Shown here: in pieces, positions 16,310-25,460 of the stretch
How positions within the stretch are numbered: the stretch's first letter is position 1
Layout: every line of letters begins with the position of its first letter
Assembly (NCBI RefSeq): GCF_000564855.1
Contig: NZ_AYXG01000165.1
Coordinates: 39,208 to 103,207, forward strand
DNA length: 64,000 nt
Direction of reading: 5' to 3'
Origin: Actinokineospora spheciospongiae
Lineage (GTDB): Bacteria; Actinomycetota; Actinomycetes; Mycobacteriales; Pseudonocardiaceae
The notes under the pieces: generated by a model
What the model was told of the DNA's origin: nothing
What the model saw: the letters and a program-made list of their open reading frames with translations, nothing else
Database searches by the model: none
Made by a program: the position numbers and the translations under genes

Positions 16310-17896
16310 TCACCTCACAGGGAGGTCCAGGTGGGCGCCGCCGGTGTTGGTCAGGGTGACGCCGCTGCCGGGCTGGTTGGCGTCGACGAAGAGGGTGTCC
16401 TTGCCGTCCACCACGACCGACAGGCGGTGGCCGGGGTCCAGGTCGTAGGCGGTGGGCTGGAAGGCGAAGTCGGCCGCGCGGGGCTGGCCGGGGGCGGCGT
16501 TCGCCCAGGCGTGCGGGGCGTAGCCGATGATGCGGGCCTTGCCCAGGTGGTCGACGTCGAGGAGGTAGGCGATCAGGGTGCCCTTGGCCGCCGACGGGGT
16601 GTGGGGCAGGTGCAGGGCGGCGGCGCCGCGGATGCGGGTCGTGGCCGTCCACGTGGGTTCGGCGGACCAGACCGCCGCGACGGTGCGGTCCAGGGCGCTG
16701 ACGTCGATCGGGCTGGGTTCCAGGAGGAAGGTCTGGAGGGTGCCGGTGACCATGGCCTGCCCGCCGGAGACCGCGCTGTCGGTGTCGGTGGCGATGGACT
16801 TCGACCAGGCGGGGCCGGTCGCGGTCGAGGTGGTCAGGGCGTTCTCGGTGAGCCGGTAGCGCCTGGGGGTGCCGAAGGCGGAGGCGGTGTCGGTGTACCT
16901 CTCGGTGCCGCGGGCCACCGGGCGCGGGGTGTACTGGAGGTTCGGTTCGGTCGTGATCGACCTGTCGGTGCCCGCCACGTACGCGTCCAGCCAGCGGTAG
17001 ACCGGGTCGAGCACGCCGGTGGGCAGGCCCATCAGGGCGGGGATCTCCGGGGTGGCGTGGTCGCCGGGGCGGAACTCGACGCGCTTGGGGCCCCGGTAGG
17101 CGTTGTAGAAGTCGAGCATGGGGCCGGGCGGGAAGGCCGTCTCGCCCCAGGCCTGCTCGATGAGGATCGCCGGTTTGTTGGCGTTCAGCTCGGCCAGGTA
17201 CGTCTTGGGTGAGCGGATCTCCGCCCACGCCACCAGGTCGGCGTAGTCGGCGTCGGACAGGGCCGGGTCGATGACCTGGCGCAGGCGCAGGTCGGTCTCG
17301 GCGCTGAGGCGCCCACCCGCCCGGCCGGAGTCGTGGAGCAGCTTCCCGGCCGAGGCGCTGCGCACGTCGTCGCGGGCGAAGGAGGCGGGCAGGTCGTACC
17401 AGCCGCTGAGGGCGGTCACGGCCTTGATGCGGCTGTCCTTGGCGGCGGCGAGGATGCCCATGCCCGCGCCGTAGGAAAGGCCGTAGACGCCGATGCGCGT
17501 GGCGTCGGAGGCGGTGTTGGCCAGGGACCAGTCGAGAACGGTGCTGGTGTCGCGCACGTCGGTCGGGCTCGCCACGCCGACCTCGCCGCCGGAGTTCTTG
17601 AAGCCCCTGGTGACGTAGCTGACGACGGTGTAGCCCTTGTTCGCCAGGGTGAGCGCGGGGAGGGTGTTCTCGGTCCAGTCCATCGACCACGGGCTGATGA
17701 ACACCACCAGCGGGTGCGGTCCGCTGCCCCACGGGCGCAGCACGAGCGCCTCCAGCGACACCCCGCCATCGACCGGGATCATCTGGATCTTCGCGTCGAA
17801 GCCGAGCGCGGACGCCGGACCCCCGGTGGGCACCGCGAAGGCCAGCCCGAGCACCGCCAGCGCCGCCACCGCGACCCGGACCAACCGTCCCCGCAC
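16310..17896 (-). CDS. Secreted CocE/NonD-type serine hydrolase (Xaa-Pro dipeptidyl-peptidase S15 fold)
   Basis: 528 residues with a signal peptide ([20 protein letters not shown], cut near PASA) followed by an alpha/beta hydrolase domain and a C-terminal jelly-roll domain, the layout of CocE/NonD and Xaa-Pro dipeptidyl-peptidases. The nucleophile elbow is [11 protein letters not shown] (Ser about 144), the acid lies in [12 protein letters not shown] and a histidine in [10 protein letters not shown]. It acts outside the membrane on an ester or a peptide. The GTG has a perfect GGGAGGT 3 bases away. The gene ends 67 bases before ureA on the same strand but is probably a separate unit. Confidence 0.85.
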   Translation of the reverse strand: MRGRLVRVAVAALAVLGLAFAVPTGGPASALGFDAKIQMIPVDGGVSLEALVLRPWGSGPHPLVVFISPWSMDWTENTLPALTLANKGYTVVSYVTRGFKNSGGEVGVASPTDVRDTSTVLDWSLANTASDATRIGVYGLSYGAGMGILAAAKDSRIKAVTALSGWYDLPASFARDDVRSASAGKLLHDSGRAGGRLSAETDLRLRQVIDPALSDADYADLVAWAEIRSPKTYLAELNANKPAILIEQAWGETAFPPGPMLDFYNAYRGPKRVEFRPGDHATPEIPALMGLPTGVLDPVYRWLDAYVAGTDRSITTEPNLQYTPRPVARGTERYTDTASAFGTPRRYRLTENALTTSTATGPAWSKSIATDTDSAVSGGQAMVTGTLQTFLLEPSPIDVSALDRTVAAVWSAEPTWTATTRIRGAAALHLPHTPSAAKGTLIAYLLDVDHLGKARIIGYAPHAWANAAPGQPRAADFAFQPTAYDLDPGHRLSVVVDGKDTLFVDANQPGSGVTLTNTGGAHLDLPVR

Positions 17897-18098
17897 AGGA
17901 CCTCCCGAAACCGACGCACCATCGAGATAGTGTCATTATCTGGAATGTTCCGGTCCACGGTACCGGCCGGGTCGCCGGAATTCGAGACCGGGAACCGCTC
18001 CGGTGTGGAGCCCGCGCCCCGGGTCCGCTGCGGCTGAGTGGAGTCTTGTCGGTGCGCCGGGGACGCGGGAGGGTGACCGGGGGAGGACGGAGGTCGCC

Positions 18099-19403
18099 GT
18101 GGAGACGGTCCGGGTCGCGTTCGAGGGGTTGCCGGGCGGGTCCGCGCCGTCGTCGTGGGGGCAGCGGGAGGTGTGGTGCATCGGCGGCCCCGGGACGGTG
18201 ATCTCGTTGCGCGGGCTGGTCCCGCTGCCGCCCGGCACGACCGTCGACGACGGCGCCCGGGTGCTGCGGGACCTGGTGCGGCACGAGGCGATGCGCACCC
18301 GCTTCACCGTCGGCGCGGGCGGTTCGCTGGCCGAGCAGGCCGTGGCCGCCGAAGGTGAGGTGGAGATGGAGGTCGTGCCCGTCGTGGACGGGGACGGGGA
18401 GGCGACCGCGCGCGGCGTCCTCGCCCGGTACGACGAGCGCGGGGTGGACTGCGTCAACGACTGGCCGATCCGCACCGCGATGGTGGTGGACGGCGGTGTG
18501 CTCACCCACGCGGTGGCGTTCTACAACCACCTGGCCATCGACCTCGGCGGCCTCGACCTGCTCCTGGCCCAGGTCGCCGGGAAGGACCCCGCGACCGGGC
18601 GGACCCCGCGCGAACAGGCGCGGTGGCAGAACTCCCCCGCCGGGACCGCGCAGAGCGACCGGGCGCTGCGGCGCTGGCGCACCCTGCTGCGCGGGGCGCC
18701 CGCCCGCCGCTTCCCGCGCGGGCGCGGCGGTCCGGGGGTGGGCTACCGCAAGCTGCTGCACACCTCCCCCGCCGCCGCGCTGGGGGCGGCCGTGCTGGCC
18801 GAGAACACCGGGCAGGGCACGGGCAACGTGCTGCTGGCGGCGTACGCGGTGGCGGTGGCCCGGCTGACCGGGGTGGCGACGGCGGTGGTGCGGCTGGTGG
18901 TGCACAACCGGTTCCGCCCGGACCTGGCCGGGTCGGTCGGCGCGGTGAGCCAGTTCGGCCTGTGCGCCATCGACACCGGCGCCGACTTCCGCGCGGTGGT
19001 CGGCAACGCCTGGCGGGCCTCGCTGCACGCGTACAAGAACGCCTACCACGACCCGGTGCAACGGTTGGCGCTGCTGGATTCGGTGTCCGCCGAACGCGGT
19101 GAGCAGGTGCACACCGACGTGCTGTTCAACGACCGCAGGCGCGTCCGGGACACCCCGGCCACCGCCTCCGCCGAGGAGGTCCGGGCGGCCCTCGGGCGGG
19201 CGACGGCGCAGTGGGAGCCCTGGCCGTTCCCGGCGCCTCCCGGGGAAACGCTGTACCTGCACGTGGACGACACCGACGCGGGCACGGTGTTCACCGTGTG
19301 CGGCGACACCGACCACCTGAGCCCGGAGGAACTGCTGGAACTGCCGGTCATCATGGAGACGGTGATCGCCGAGGCCGCGATCGGGGTGCTCAGGACCTGT
19401 TGA
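18099..19403 (+). CDS. Free-standing condensation-domain-like acyltransferase (first of three)
   Basis: 434 residues related along its length to the proteins at 19588 and 26745 and, more distantly, to NRPS condensation domains. SSWGQREVW at the N-terminus matches core motif C1. The catalytic HHxxxDG motif reads YNHLAIDLGG, so only the second His and the Asp are kept. Later landmarks VHNRFRPDLAGSVG and YKNAYHDP are shared by all three. Such proteins transfer an acyl or aminoacyl group from a carrier protein to an amine or alcohol (family knowledge). The GTG has GGAGGT 4 bases upstream. It is the only cluster gene of this region on the plus strand and stops at a shared hairpin with the convergent operon. 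Confidence 0.75.
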   Translation: METVRVAFEGLPGGSAPSSWGQREVWCIGGPGTVISLRGLVPLPPGTTVDDGARVLRDLVRHEAMRTRFTVGAGGSLAEQAVAAEGEVEMEVVPVVDGDGEATARGVLARYDERGVDCVNDWPIRTAMVVDGGVLTHAVAFYNHLAIDLGGLDLLLAQVAGKDPATGRTPREQARWQNSPAGTAQSDRALRRWRTLLRGAPARRFPRGRGGPGVGYRKLLHTSPAAALGAAVLAENTGQGTGNVLLAAYAVAVARLTGVATAVVRLVVHNRFRPDLAGSVGAVSQFGLCAIDTGADFRAVVGNAWRASLHAYKNAYHDPVQRLALLDSVSAERGEQVHTDVLFNDRRRVRDTPATASAEEVRAALGRATAQWEPWPFPAPPGETLYLHVDDTDAGTVFTVCGDTDHLSPEELLELPVIMETVIAEAAIGVLRTC

Positions 19404-19413
19404 GCGGCCGGGT

Positions 19414-19446
19414 GTTGTGGGGGCGGGCGGGGCACGCCCCCACAAC
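19414..19446. terminator. Bidirectional hairpin terminator
   Basis: Perfect 12-base arms (GTTGTGGGGGCG and its complement) with a 9-base loop between the convergent condensation-like gene (18099) and the long minus-strand operon that ends with the MIEIK frames. Confidence 0.85.
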
Positions 19447-19487
19447 CGGTGTCGACGGGCCGGGCCTGCGCCCGGCGCTCGCCTGAC

Positions 19488-19505
19488 TCACTTGATCTCG
19501 ATCAT
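19488..19505 (-). CDS. 18-base open frame encoding MIEIK, distal copy
   Basis: ATGATCGAGATCAAGTGA preceded by GGGAGGTG at normal ribosome binding distance. It is an exact coding copy of the frame at 19574-19591, 86 bases away, and the sequence upstream also resembles the upstream of that copy (CCCCGCCGAGCAC, then GGCCAG, then GGAGGTG), so the unit arose by tandem duplication. It is the last possible gene of the operon before the terminator at 19414. It may be a minimal peptide gene, comparable in size with the MRYYH gene of biarylitide clusters, or a by-product of the duplication. Confidence 0.4.
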   Translation of the reverse strand: MIEIK

Positions 19506-19573
19506 GTGCGCACCTCCCGGGGATCTGGCCCGCGTGCTCGGCGGGGACGGTGGGTTCGGCCCGCGCGGCGGGG

Positions 19574-19591
19574 TCACTTGATCTCGATCAT
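19574..19591 (-). CDS. 18-base open frame encoding MIEIK, proximal copy
   Basis: Its ATG overlaps the stop of the condensation-like gene at 19588 by four bases (ATGA), the same coupling used throughout this operon, and GAGGAGGTG lies 5 bases upstream. The coding bases are identical to the second copy at 19488-19505. If translated, it gives a pentapeptide with alternating hydrophobic and charged residues. No larger frame continues from it. Confidence 0.45.
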   Translation of the reverse strand: MIEIK

Positions 19592-21021
19592 GCGGACACC
19601 TCCTCGGGTGCCTGGCCGGGGTGCTCGGCGGGGGTGGCGGGAACGCCCGTGCGGGCTCCCGGGTCGGTGTGGGCCTGCACGGCGGCGGCCTCGATCGCGC
19701 GCACCACGGCCTCGGTGTCGGCGGCGGTGAAGTACCGGGTGTCCACCGACAGCGCGAAGTCGACGACCACCTCCCCGGTGACCGGGTCGACCGGGTCGTC
19801 GAGGTGCAGGTACAGCTTCTGCCTCGGCATCCCCGGCTCGTCCTCCCAGTGGACCTCCGACCGCGCCAGGGCGGCGGCGATCTGCTCCGGGGTGGGGTCG
19901 GGGGCGTCCTCGGCGACGCGGTCGGCGGCGCGGCGGTCGTTGTAGAAGCAGGAGTAGTCGAACGGGGTGCCCAGCTCGCCGTTGACCCGGGCCAGGACCT
20001 CGTCCTGGTGGTTGGGGTCGTAGTAGGCGTGCTTGTAGGCGTTCATCGTGCTGCGCGCCGCCCTGGCGACCGCCTCGGCCACGGTGGTGTCGCCGACGTC
20101 GATCAGGTACGGGCTGATCTGGACCAGGGTGCTCACCGACCGGGCGAAGCCGGGGCGGAAGCGGTTGCCGACCATGAGCATCGCCAGCACCGGGTTGGAC
20201 CCGGTGACCCGGGCCAGGCCGACCGCGAAGCAGGCCAGCAGCACCGCCGACGTGCTCACCCCGGAGCGGCGGGCCACCGCGTCCACGGCGAGCCGGGTGG
20301 CGGGCGAGCGGTAGCGGACCATCCGGTACGGGCGCGGGTCGGTGTGCCGGGGTGGGCCGAACCGGCTCACCGGGGCGGTGCGCAGCACCCGCTCGAAGTG
20401 GCGCAGCGCGGCAGCGGACTGGCGCAGCGCGGCGGGTCGCTGTTGTTGCGCGGCCTGCTCCAGCGGCGGCATGGCGTCGAGGTCGGGGCCTTCCCCGGTG
20501 GCGGGGTCGCGGGCGGCCATGTCGGCGATGAGCGCGGCGAGGCCACCGGCGTCCATGGACAGGTGCAGGTAGACCGCGACCATGTGGGTCAGCTCGGTGC
20601 CGACGCGGACCACGCCCATCCGCACCGGCCACTCGTGTTCGTAGTCGAACGGGACGGCGGCGTAGCGCTCCTCCAGGGCGGCGGCGACCTCGGCCGGGTC
20701 GGCGCTGCCCGCGTCGACGACCTCCAGTGGCACCTCGCCCTCCGCCGAGCAGACCTGGAGCGGGTCGGCGCCCGCGCGCAGGGCCAGCCGGGTGCGCAGC
20801 GCCGGGTGCCTGCGCATGACGTAGGCCAGCAGGTCGGTGAGGTCGGCCACGGTGAGCCCGAGGCCCGCGATCGAGGTGGACCCGCCCATGGTCCGCGACT
20901 CGCCGGACCCGGCGATGGCCTGCCAGATGCCGATCTGCCCCCAGGTCAGCGGTCCGGTGCCCGCGCCGTCGCCGCGGAACGGCACCGGCACCCGCTCCAC
21001 CACCGGGAGTGTCGTCCTCAC
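19588..21021 (-). CDS. Free-standing condensation-domain-like acyltransferase (second of three)
   Basis: 477 residues. TWGQIGIW (motif C1), YLHLSMDAGG in place of HHxxxDG, MVGNRFRPGFARSV and YKHAYYDPNHQDE line up with the other two copies. The C-terminal 30 residues (HTDPGARTGVPATPAEHPGQ onwards) are an unstructured tail not seen in the others. The GTG at 21021 is chosen because it overlaps the E1-beta stop in a GTGA, like its neighbours; another GTG lies 9 bases upstream. It probably joins acyl chains made by the E1, carrier protein and KASIII genes of the same operon. Confidence 0.75.
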   Translation of the reverse strand: MRTTLPVVERVPVPFRGDGAGTGPLTWGQIGIWQAIAGSGESRTMGGSTSIAGLGLTVADLTDLLAYVMRRHPALRTRLALRAGADPLQVCSAEGEVPLEVVDAGSADPAEVAAALEERYAAVPFDYEHEWPVRMGVVRVGTELTHMVAVYLHLSMDAGGLAALIADMAARDPATGEGPDLDAMPPLEQAAQQQRPAALRQSAAALRHFERVLRTAPVSRFGPPRHTDPRPYRMVRYRSPATRLAVDAVARRSGVSTSAVLLACFAVGLARVTGSNPVLAMLMVGNRFRPGFARSVSTLVQISPYLIDVGDTTVAEAVARAARSTMNAYKHAYYDPNHQDEVLARVNGELGTPFDYSCFYNDRRAADRVAEDAPDPTPEQIAAALARSEVHWEDEPGMPRQKLYLHLDDPVDPVTGEVVVDFALSVDTRYFTAADTEAVVRAIEAAAVQAHTDPGARTGVPATPAEHPGQAPEEVSA

Positions 21022-22001
21022 GCGCCCCACCCCGATTCCTTGAGCACCGAGCGGACGGCGTCGGCGATCTGCTCGCGGGTCGGCTGCAACACCGCGTCCA
21101 GTTCGGGGGCGGCGCCCACGACCGCGCCGTCGGGTCTGCTCACCCGCTTCGGCGGCACCCGCAGCGGCAGCTCCTCCGCGGCGGTGGCCAGGACCTCCGC
21201 GCCCAGGCCGGAGAAGCGGTTGGTGTCGTCGGCGACGACCAGGCGCCCGGTGCGCCCGACCGACTCGGCCAGCAGGTCCCAGTCGAACGGGTACACCGTG
21301 CGCGGGTCGAACACCTCCACCGAGATGTCCCCGGCGAGGTCGTCGGCGACCGCGATCGCCTCGTGCACCAGGTGCCCGGTGGCCACCAGGGTGACGTCGG
21401 TGCCCGCGCGGTGGATGCGGCCCTTCCCCAGCGGGACCGGGACCAGGTCGGCGTGGTCGACGTCCTCGCGGACACCCAGGCAGGCCAGCGGGCCGATCAC
21501 CACCACCGGGTCGTCGTCGCGGATCGCGGTGGTGAGCAGGCCGTAGGCGTCGGTGGGGGTGGCCGGGAGGACCGTCTTGACGCCCATGTGCGCGAACAGG
21601 CTGTAGGGCTGGTCGGAGTGCTGGGCGCCCCAGCCGGGCCGGTGCCCGCCCGCGGGCATCAGGTAGGTGACCGGGACGCTGCGCTGCCCGCCGCTCATGA
21701 GCAGGAACTTGTTGGCCTGGTTGGTGATCTGCTCGAACACCAGCAGCAGCAGGAACGGGATCTGGAACTCCACCACCGGGCGCCGACCGGCCAGCGCGGC
21801 GCCGGTGGCGAAGTTGGTGAAGCCCTGCTCCGACAGCGGCATCTCCAGCACCCGGTCGGCGCCGAAGCGGTCCAGGAAGCCGGAGGTGGTGTTGGTGAGG
21901 GCGAAGTTCATGTCCTCGCCCAGCACGAACACCGACTCGTCGCGGTCCATCTCGTCGCGGAGCGCGCGGTGCAGGGCCTTGAGGTACGACAGCTTGGGCA
22001 C
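21018..22001 (-). CDS. TPP-dependent 2-oxo acid dehydrogenase E1 beta-like subunit
   Basis: 327 residues, the normal E1-beta length. VLGEDMNFALTNTTSGFLDRFG, MPLSEQGFTNFATGAALAG and VFEQITNQANKF correspond to conserved E1-beta blocks, and the C-terminal transketolase domain EVFDPRTVYPFDWDLL is intact. With the alpha subunit it would decarboxylate a 2-oxo acid (or ketose phosphate) on TPP. No E2 or E3 gene is nearby, so the acyl unit is probably passed to a carrier protein of this cluster, as proposed for the two-carbon units of quinocarcin-type pathways, or to CoA as in phenylglycine clusters. The GTG start has GGGGAGGAG upstream. Confidence 0.85.
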   Translation of the reverse strand: MPKLSYLKALHRALRDEMDRDESVFVLGEDMNFALTNTTSGFLDRFGADRVLEMPLSEQGFTNFATGAALAGRRPVVEFQIPFLLLLVFEQITNQANKFLLMSGGQRSVPVTYLMPAGGHRPGWGAQHSDQPYSLFAHMGVKTVLPATPTDAYGLLTTAIRDDDPVVVIGPLACLGVREDVDHADLVPVPLGKGRIHRAGTDVTLVATGHLVHEAIAVADDLAGDISVEVFDPRTVYPFDWDLLAESVGRTGRLVVADDTNRFSGLGAEVLATAAEELPLRVPPKRVSRPDGAVVGAAPELDAVLQPTREQIADAVRSVLKESGWGA

Positions 22002-22025
22002 GGCGTCACTCCTCCCCGGCGGGGC

Positions 22026-23039
22026 TCATCGGGCGGACCCGGGGCGCGGGCGGAGTCCGTCGGCGTGCAGGTGGTCGGTGGCGGTGGCCGGGTCGGGGTA
22101 CGGGCTCGCCACGGCGAACCGGACCACCTCGTCGAGCCGCGCCTCCACCTCGGCGTCGACGCGGGCGCGCTCGTCCTCGGCGACCCGGGCAGCCTGGATC
22201 AGCAGCGGGTCCCTGCCCAGCCACGAGTCCACTTCAGATTGTTCGCGGTACCTGAGCCGGGTTTTCAGCTCGAACGTGTGGTGCCCGTGGTAGCGGTAGG
22301 TACGCATCTCCAGCAGCGAGGGACCACCGCCGGACCTGGCGCGGACCACCGCCTCGCGCACGGCGGCGTACACGGTTTCCGCGTCCTGACCATCCACGGA
22401 GGACGAGGGGATGCCGAACGCCTCGCCGCGGCCGACGACCGTGCCCGCGATGGCGGCCCCGGCGGGCAGGGTGGTGGCGTAGCCGTTGTTCTCGCACACG
22501 TAGACGACCGGCAGCCGCCACAGGGCGGCGAGGTTGAAGCCCTCCAGCAGCGCGCCCTGGCTGACCGCGCCGTCGCCGAAGAAGCTCAGCACCACGCGCG
22601 GGGAACCCGCCGTGGCCGCCGCCCAGCCGATGCCCGCGGCGATGGCGGCGCCGTGGCCGACGGTGCCGGTGGCGTTGAAGACGTTCGCGGAGAAGTCCGA
22701 GGGGTGGAACGACCCGCCCCGGCCGCGGTCGATCCCGGTGGCGCGGCCCGCCAGCTCGGCCATGAGCCGGGCCGGGTCGCAGCCCTTGGCCAGCAGGTGT
22801 CCGTGGCCGCGGTGGCTGGAGAGCACGACGTCGTCGGCGTCGAGGGTGGCGACGGCACCGGCGGCGACGGCTTCCTGCCCGATGCAGGGGTGGATGCCAC
22901 TGCGGATCTCCCCCGCCTTGACCAACTCGACCGCGCGTTCCTCGAAGCGGCGGATGAACCGGATCGTCCGGTAGAGCGCCGCGCTGTCCGGCACCGCGCT
23001 GTCGGCCTCGGTGGCGGGCACCTCGTCGAGGACGCTCAC
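22026..23039 (-). CDS. TPP-dependent 2-oxo acid dehydrogenase E1 alpha-like subunit
   Basis: 337 residues with the TPP-binding motif GDGAVSQG...ENN (from about residue 155), the phosphorylation-loop equivalent YRYHGHH and the entry region HPCIGQEAVAAGAVATL, all typical of E1-alpha. It pairs with the beta subunit 24 bases downstream. The GTG overlaps the stop of the aminoacyl-carrier ligase (GTGA). Acting with a carrier protein, this pair would create an acyl starter unit; pyruvate, a branched 2-oxo acid or an arylpyruvate are all possible substrates. Confidence 0.87.
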   Translation of the reverse strand: MSVLDEVPATEADSAVPDSAALYRTIRFIRRFEERAVELVKAGEIRSGIHPCIGQEAVAAGAVATLDADDVVLSSHRGHGHLLAKGCDPARLMAELAGRATGIDRGRGGSFHPSDFSANVFNATGTVGHGAAIAAGIGWAAATAGSPRVVLSFFGDGAVSQGALLEGFNLAALWRLPVVYVCENNGYATTLPAGAAIAGTVVGRGEAFGIPSSSVDGQDAETVYAAVREAVVRARSGGGPSLLEMRTYRYHGHHTFELKTRLRYREQSEVDSWLGRDPLLIQAARVAEDERARVDAEVEARLDEVVRFAVASPYPDPATATDHLHADGLRPRPGSAR

Positions 23040-23938
23040 GTGGTCGCCTCCAGCACGGCCGCCGCATCGTCGCCGTGCGCGTGGATCAACGCCATGGCCA
23101 GCCGTTCCAGGCCGAAGGCCAGGCACGCCGTGTGCGCGGGGGCAGCGTCGGCGGTCAGGTCGAAGGCGACGCCGAAGTGGTCCTTGTGGTGGTTCGCCGA
23201 CGCCACCGCCTGCACCACGCCGTCGGCCACCGGGACCTTCAGCTCGAACTTGAGTTCCTGGAGGCGTTGCGCGGCCTGGAAGACCTTCTTGCCCGGCCCG
23301 AAGAACGGGTCGTCGGCGGCCTCGACCACCGGCGCCAGCCCCAGGTCGGTGAACCACCGGCCGACCCGGTCGAGCCAGTCCGCCCGCCAACGCAGGCAGT
23401 GCTCCTCGGCCCCGGCGGTGACCAGCTCCAGCATCCGGAACGAGCGCAGCCGCCCGGCCTCGCCGGTGGCCTCGTCGCGGAAGCAGGTGGCCTGCACGGT
23501 GACCCTGGCCGGGGTGTCGACGGCGGTCCCCGCGAGCGCGGCGTAGACCGGGTAGCAGGCGGCGGGCAGCAGCACCAGGTCCCGGATCTCCTGCTGGGCG
23601 TGCCAGTCGCCGCCCGTACCGACCAGCGGGCGGAGCCGGGCCCAGCCCGACGCGGTGCCCCGGTAGCCGTGCACGGTGCCGAGCAGTTGCGGGAACGCCT
23701 CGACGTAGCCCGCGCGCTCGATGGTGGCCCGGGAGATCACCGGCGGGACGACCAGCCGCTGGAACGGCTCGGTCGCGGCCAGCCGGGCCACCCCGGCGCG
23801 CAGCGCGTCGACCACCCGCTCGAACGCCTCCGGGTAGAGGAAGACCCCGGGGACGGCGGTGGGGATCGGCAGACCGCTCTCCGGAACCCGGGGCGGCACG
23901 GGGGCGGTGGGGTTCGCGCTGGGGATGGTGCTGGTCAT
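23036..23938 (-). CDS. Amino acid:[carrier protein] ligase, class II aminoacyl-tRNA synthetase-like
   Basis: 300 residues resembling the truncated seryl-tRNA-synthetase homologues that charge carrier proteins instead of tRNA. Class II motif 2 is CFRDEATGEAGRLRSF (about 153-168) and motif 3 is CLAFGLERLAMAL (about 277-289); FFGPGKKVFQAAQRLQELKF is also typical. There is no tRNA-binding arm. The enzyme adenylates a small amino acid (often Gly or Ala in known members) and transfers it to the phosphopantetheine of a partner carrier protein. The ATG overlaps the PPTase stop. Its likely partners are the carrier proteins at 25460 or 28271. Confidence 0.8.
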   Translation of the reverse strand: MTSTIPSANPTAPVPPRVPESGLPIPTAVPGVFLYPEAFERVVDALRAGVARLAATEPFQRLVVPPVISRATIERAGYVEAFPQLLGTVHGYRGTASGWARLRPLVGTGGDWHAQQEIRDLVLLPAACYPVYAALAGTAVDTPARVTVQATCFRDEATGEAGRLRSFRMLELVTAGAEEHCLRWRADWLDRVGRWFTDLGLAPVVEAADDPFFGPGKKVFQAAQRLQELKFELKVPVADGVVQAVASANHHKDHFGVAFDLTADAAPAHTACLAFGLERLAMALIHAHGDDAAAVLEATT

Positions 23939-24588
23939 GGGGTCTCCCGTTCGTGCCATCGGTGTGCGCGCACCCGGTACGGCGCCGCGCCCCCGACGGC
24001 GACGGCGGCGGCGAAGCCCGCGGGTGCGGTGAGGTCGCGGACCCGGTACCGGCCCCCGTCCGCCTCCCCGACCACGTCCCGGTCGAGCACCGGACGGCGC
24101 AGGCCGGGGAACAGCCGCCCACCCGAGGCCTTGACGCAGGCCTCCTTGCGGGTGAGCAGGCGAGTGAGCAGGGCGGGGCGTTCGGCCGCGGCGGCGGCGC
24201 GCACCCGGTGCGCCTCCTCGGCGGCGAAGAACCTCTCGGCGGTGCGGACCGCGTCGGTGTGCAGCAGGCGTTGCAGGTCCACGCCGAGCGGCCGGTCGCG
24301 GGTGAGCGCCACCATGGCGACCCCGGCGGAGCGGGACAGGCTCACGCTGACCCCCGGCACCTCCGGTTTGCCGTGCGCGCCGATCCGCCAGCGCACCTCG
24401 GCCGGGGCCAGGCCCAGGCGCCTGCCGACGACGGCCCGCGCGGCGCCGTGCGCGGCGACGAACTCCCGGCGGTGCGGCCGGTCCAGCGCCGCGGCCCGGC
24501 GCCGCTCCTCGGGGTCGAGCACGCCCTCCAGCCGGTCCAGGACGGCGTCGGGGAGGTCGGGGACGAGCCAGACGTGCACGCTGGTCAT
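23935..24588 (-). CDS. 4'-phosphopantetheinyl transferase, Sfp type
   Basis: 217 residues. The Mg/CoA motif is RPLGVDLQ (about 121-128) and the C-terminal motif is LLTRKEACVKASG (about 157-169); AAHGAARAVVGRRLG near residue 45 is the third conserved block. It installs the phosphopantetheine arm on the carrier proteins of the cluster. The gene sits inside the operon with 4-base overlaps on both sides, which marks it as pathway-dedicated. Confidence 0.93.
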   Translation of the reverse strand: MTSVHVWLVPDLPDAVLDRLEGVLDPEERRRAAALDRPHRREFVAAHGAARAVVGRRLGLAPAEVRWRIGAHGKPEVPGVSVSLSRSAGVAMVALTRDRPLGVDLQRLLHTDAVRTAERFFAAEEAHRVRAAAAAERPALLTRLLTRKEACVKASGGRLFPGLRRPVLDRDVVGEADGGRYRVRDLTAPAGFAAAVAVGGAAPYRVRAHRWHERETP

Positions 24589-25460
24589 CCGGCCACCGCC
24601 CGCGCGTCGGCCAGTGGGCGGGCCGGGGCGGGCACGTCGAGCGCGGACAGGCTGAGCACGCCCACTTCCGGTGTGTACTCGGCCAGCAGCACCAGGCCCT
24701 CCGGGCGCCCGGTGGCCAGTTCGTACCAGACCCCGGTGCAGGGCTGCCCCTCGGCGGCGACCACGTGCGCGATGCCCGGGGGCAGCAGCCCGGCGAGCCG
24801 GGCGCAGGCGATGAGGGTGGTGTCGGCGCGGTCGCCGCGCAGCGCCGCGACCTCGGCGGCCAGCACCGCCGCGACGTGCGCGGGTTCGACCGCCGTGCGC
24901 TGGCGGACGGTCAGCGGGGCGCCGTCGGTGTCGAAGCGCAGCCCGACGGCGGTGTGCCGGTCCGGCAGCGGCGCGGGGGCGGCCAGCTCGTAGTGCAGCG
25001 CGGACTGCTCCACCACCAGCAGCACCGCCCGGGAGCAGGCACCGCCGGCGAAGTAGGACTCGATCAGCCGCACGGCGGTGAAGGGCGCGGCCGATCCCTG
25101 GTCGCACACGGCGAACGCGGCCGGGCGGCCGGGGCAGCGGTCGCTGAGGTGGGTCGCGGTGGAGCGGCCCAGCCGCAGGTCGTGCAGGGCGTAGGCGAGG
25201 ACGAGCAGGTCCACCGGTTCCCGGTCGTCGACGAGGTCGGGCAGCAGCGCCTCGGCCATCTCGCCGAAGGAGTGCCCGGCGCCGTCGACGAGCAAGTCCT
25301 CGCGCAGGCCGGTGCCGAACGGGCGGACCAGGTCGGCGAGGAACGGGCGCAGCGCCGGGTCCCACGCCGTCGGCGAGGTGCCGGTGAACACCCTGCCCAC
25401 CGCGCCGGACAGCCGGGGCGCGGCGGCGGCCATCGCGGGGGGCGGGCCGACGGTCAGCAT
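24585..25460 (-). CDS. Ketosynthase-like (thiolase fold) protein, divergent
   Basis: 291 residues with weak KASIII/thiolase-like character: an early alternation of helices, FAVCDQGSAAPFTAVRLIES at the place of the nucleophile elbow (Cys about 133), and a Gly-rich C-terminal half. It lacks the canonical His and Asn active-site motifs of KASIII and is short. It could be a non-elongating partner of the KASIII at 25729 or an acyl carrier shuttle. It is coupled to the carrier-protein gene upstream (TGATG) and to the PPTase downstream (ATGA). Confidence 0.55.
   Translation of the reverse strand: MLTVGPPPAMAAAAPRLSGAVGRVFTGTSPTAWDPALRPFLADLVRPFGTGLREDLLVDGAGHSFGEMAEALLPDLVDDREPVDLLVLAYALHDLRLGRSTATHLSDRCPGRPAAFAVCDQGSAAPFTAVRLIESYFAGGACSRAVLLVVEQSALHYELAAPAPLPDRHTAVGLRFDTDGAPLTVRQRTAVEPAHVAAVLAAEVAALRGDRADTTLIACARLAGLLPPGIAHVVAAEGQPCTGVWYELATGRPEGLVLLAEYTPEVGVLSLSALDVPAPARPLADARAVAG

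Noticed and set aside
16233..19445. Very long antisense open frame over the CocE-type and condensation-like genes
   Set aside because: A consequence of high GC at third codon positions; the residue mix is Arg/Pro/Gly-rich with no domain, while the opposite frames give clear families.
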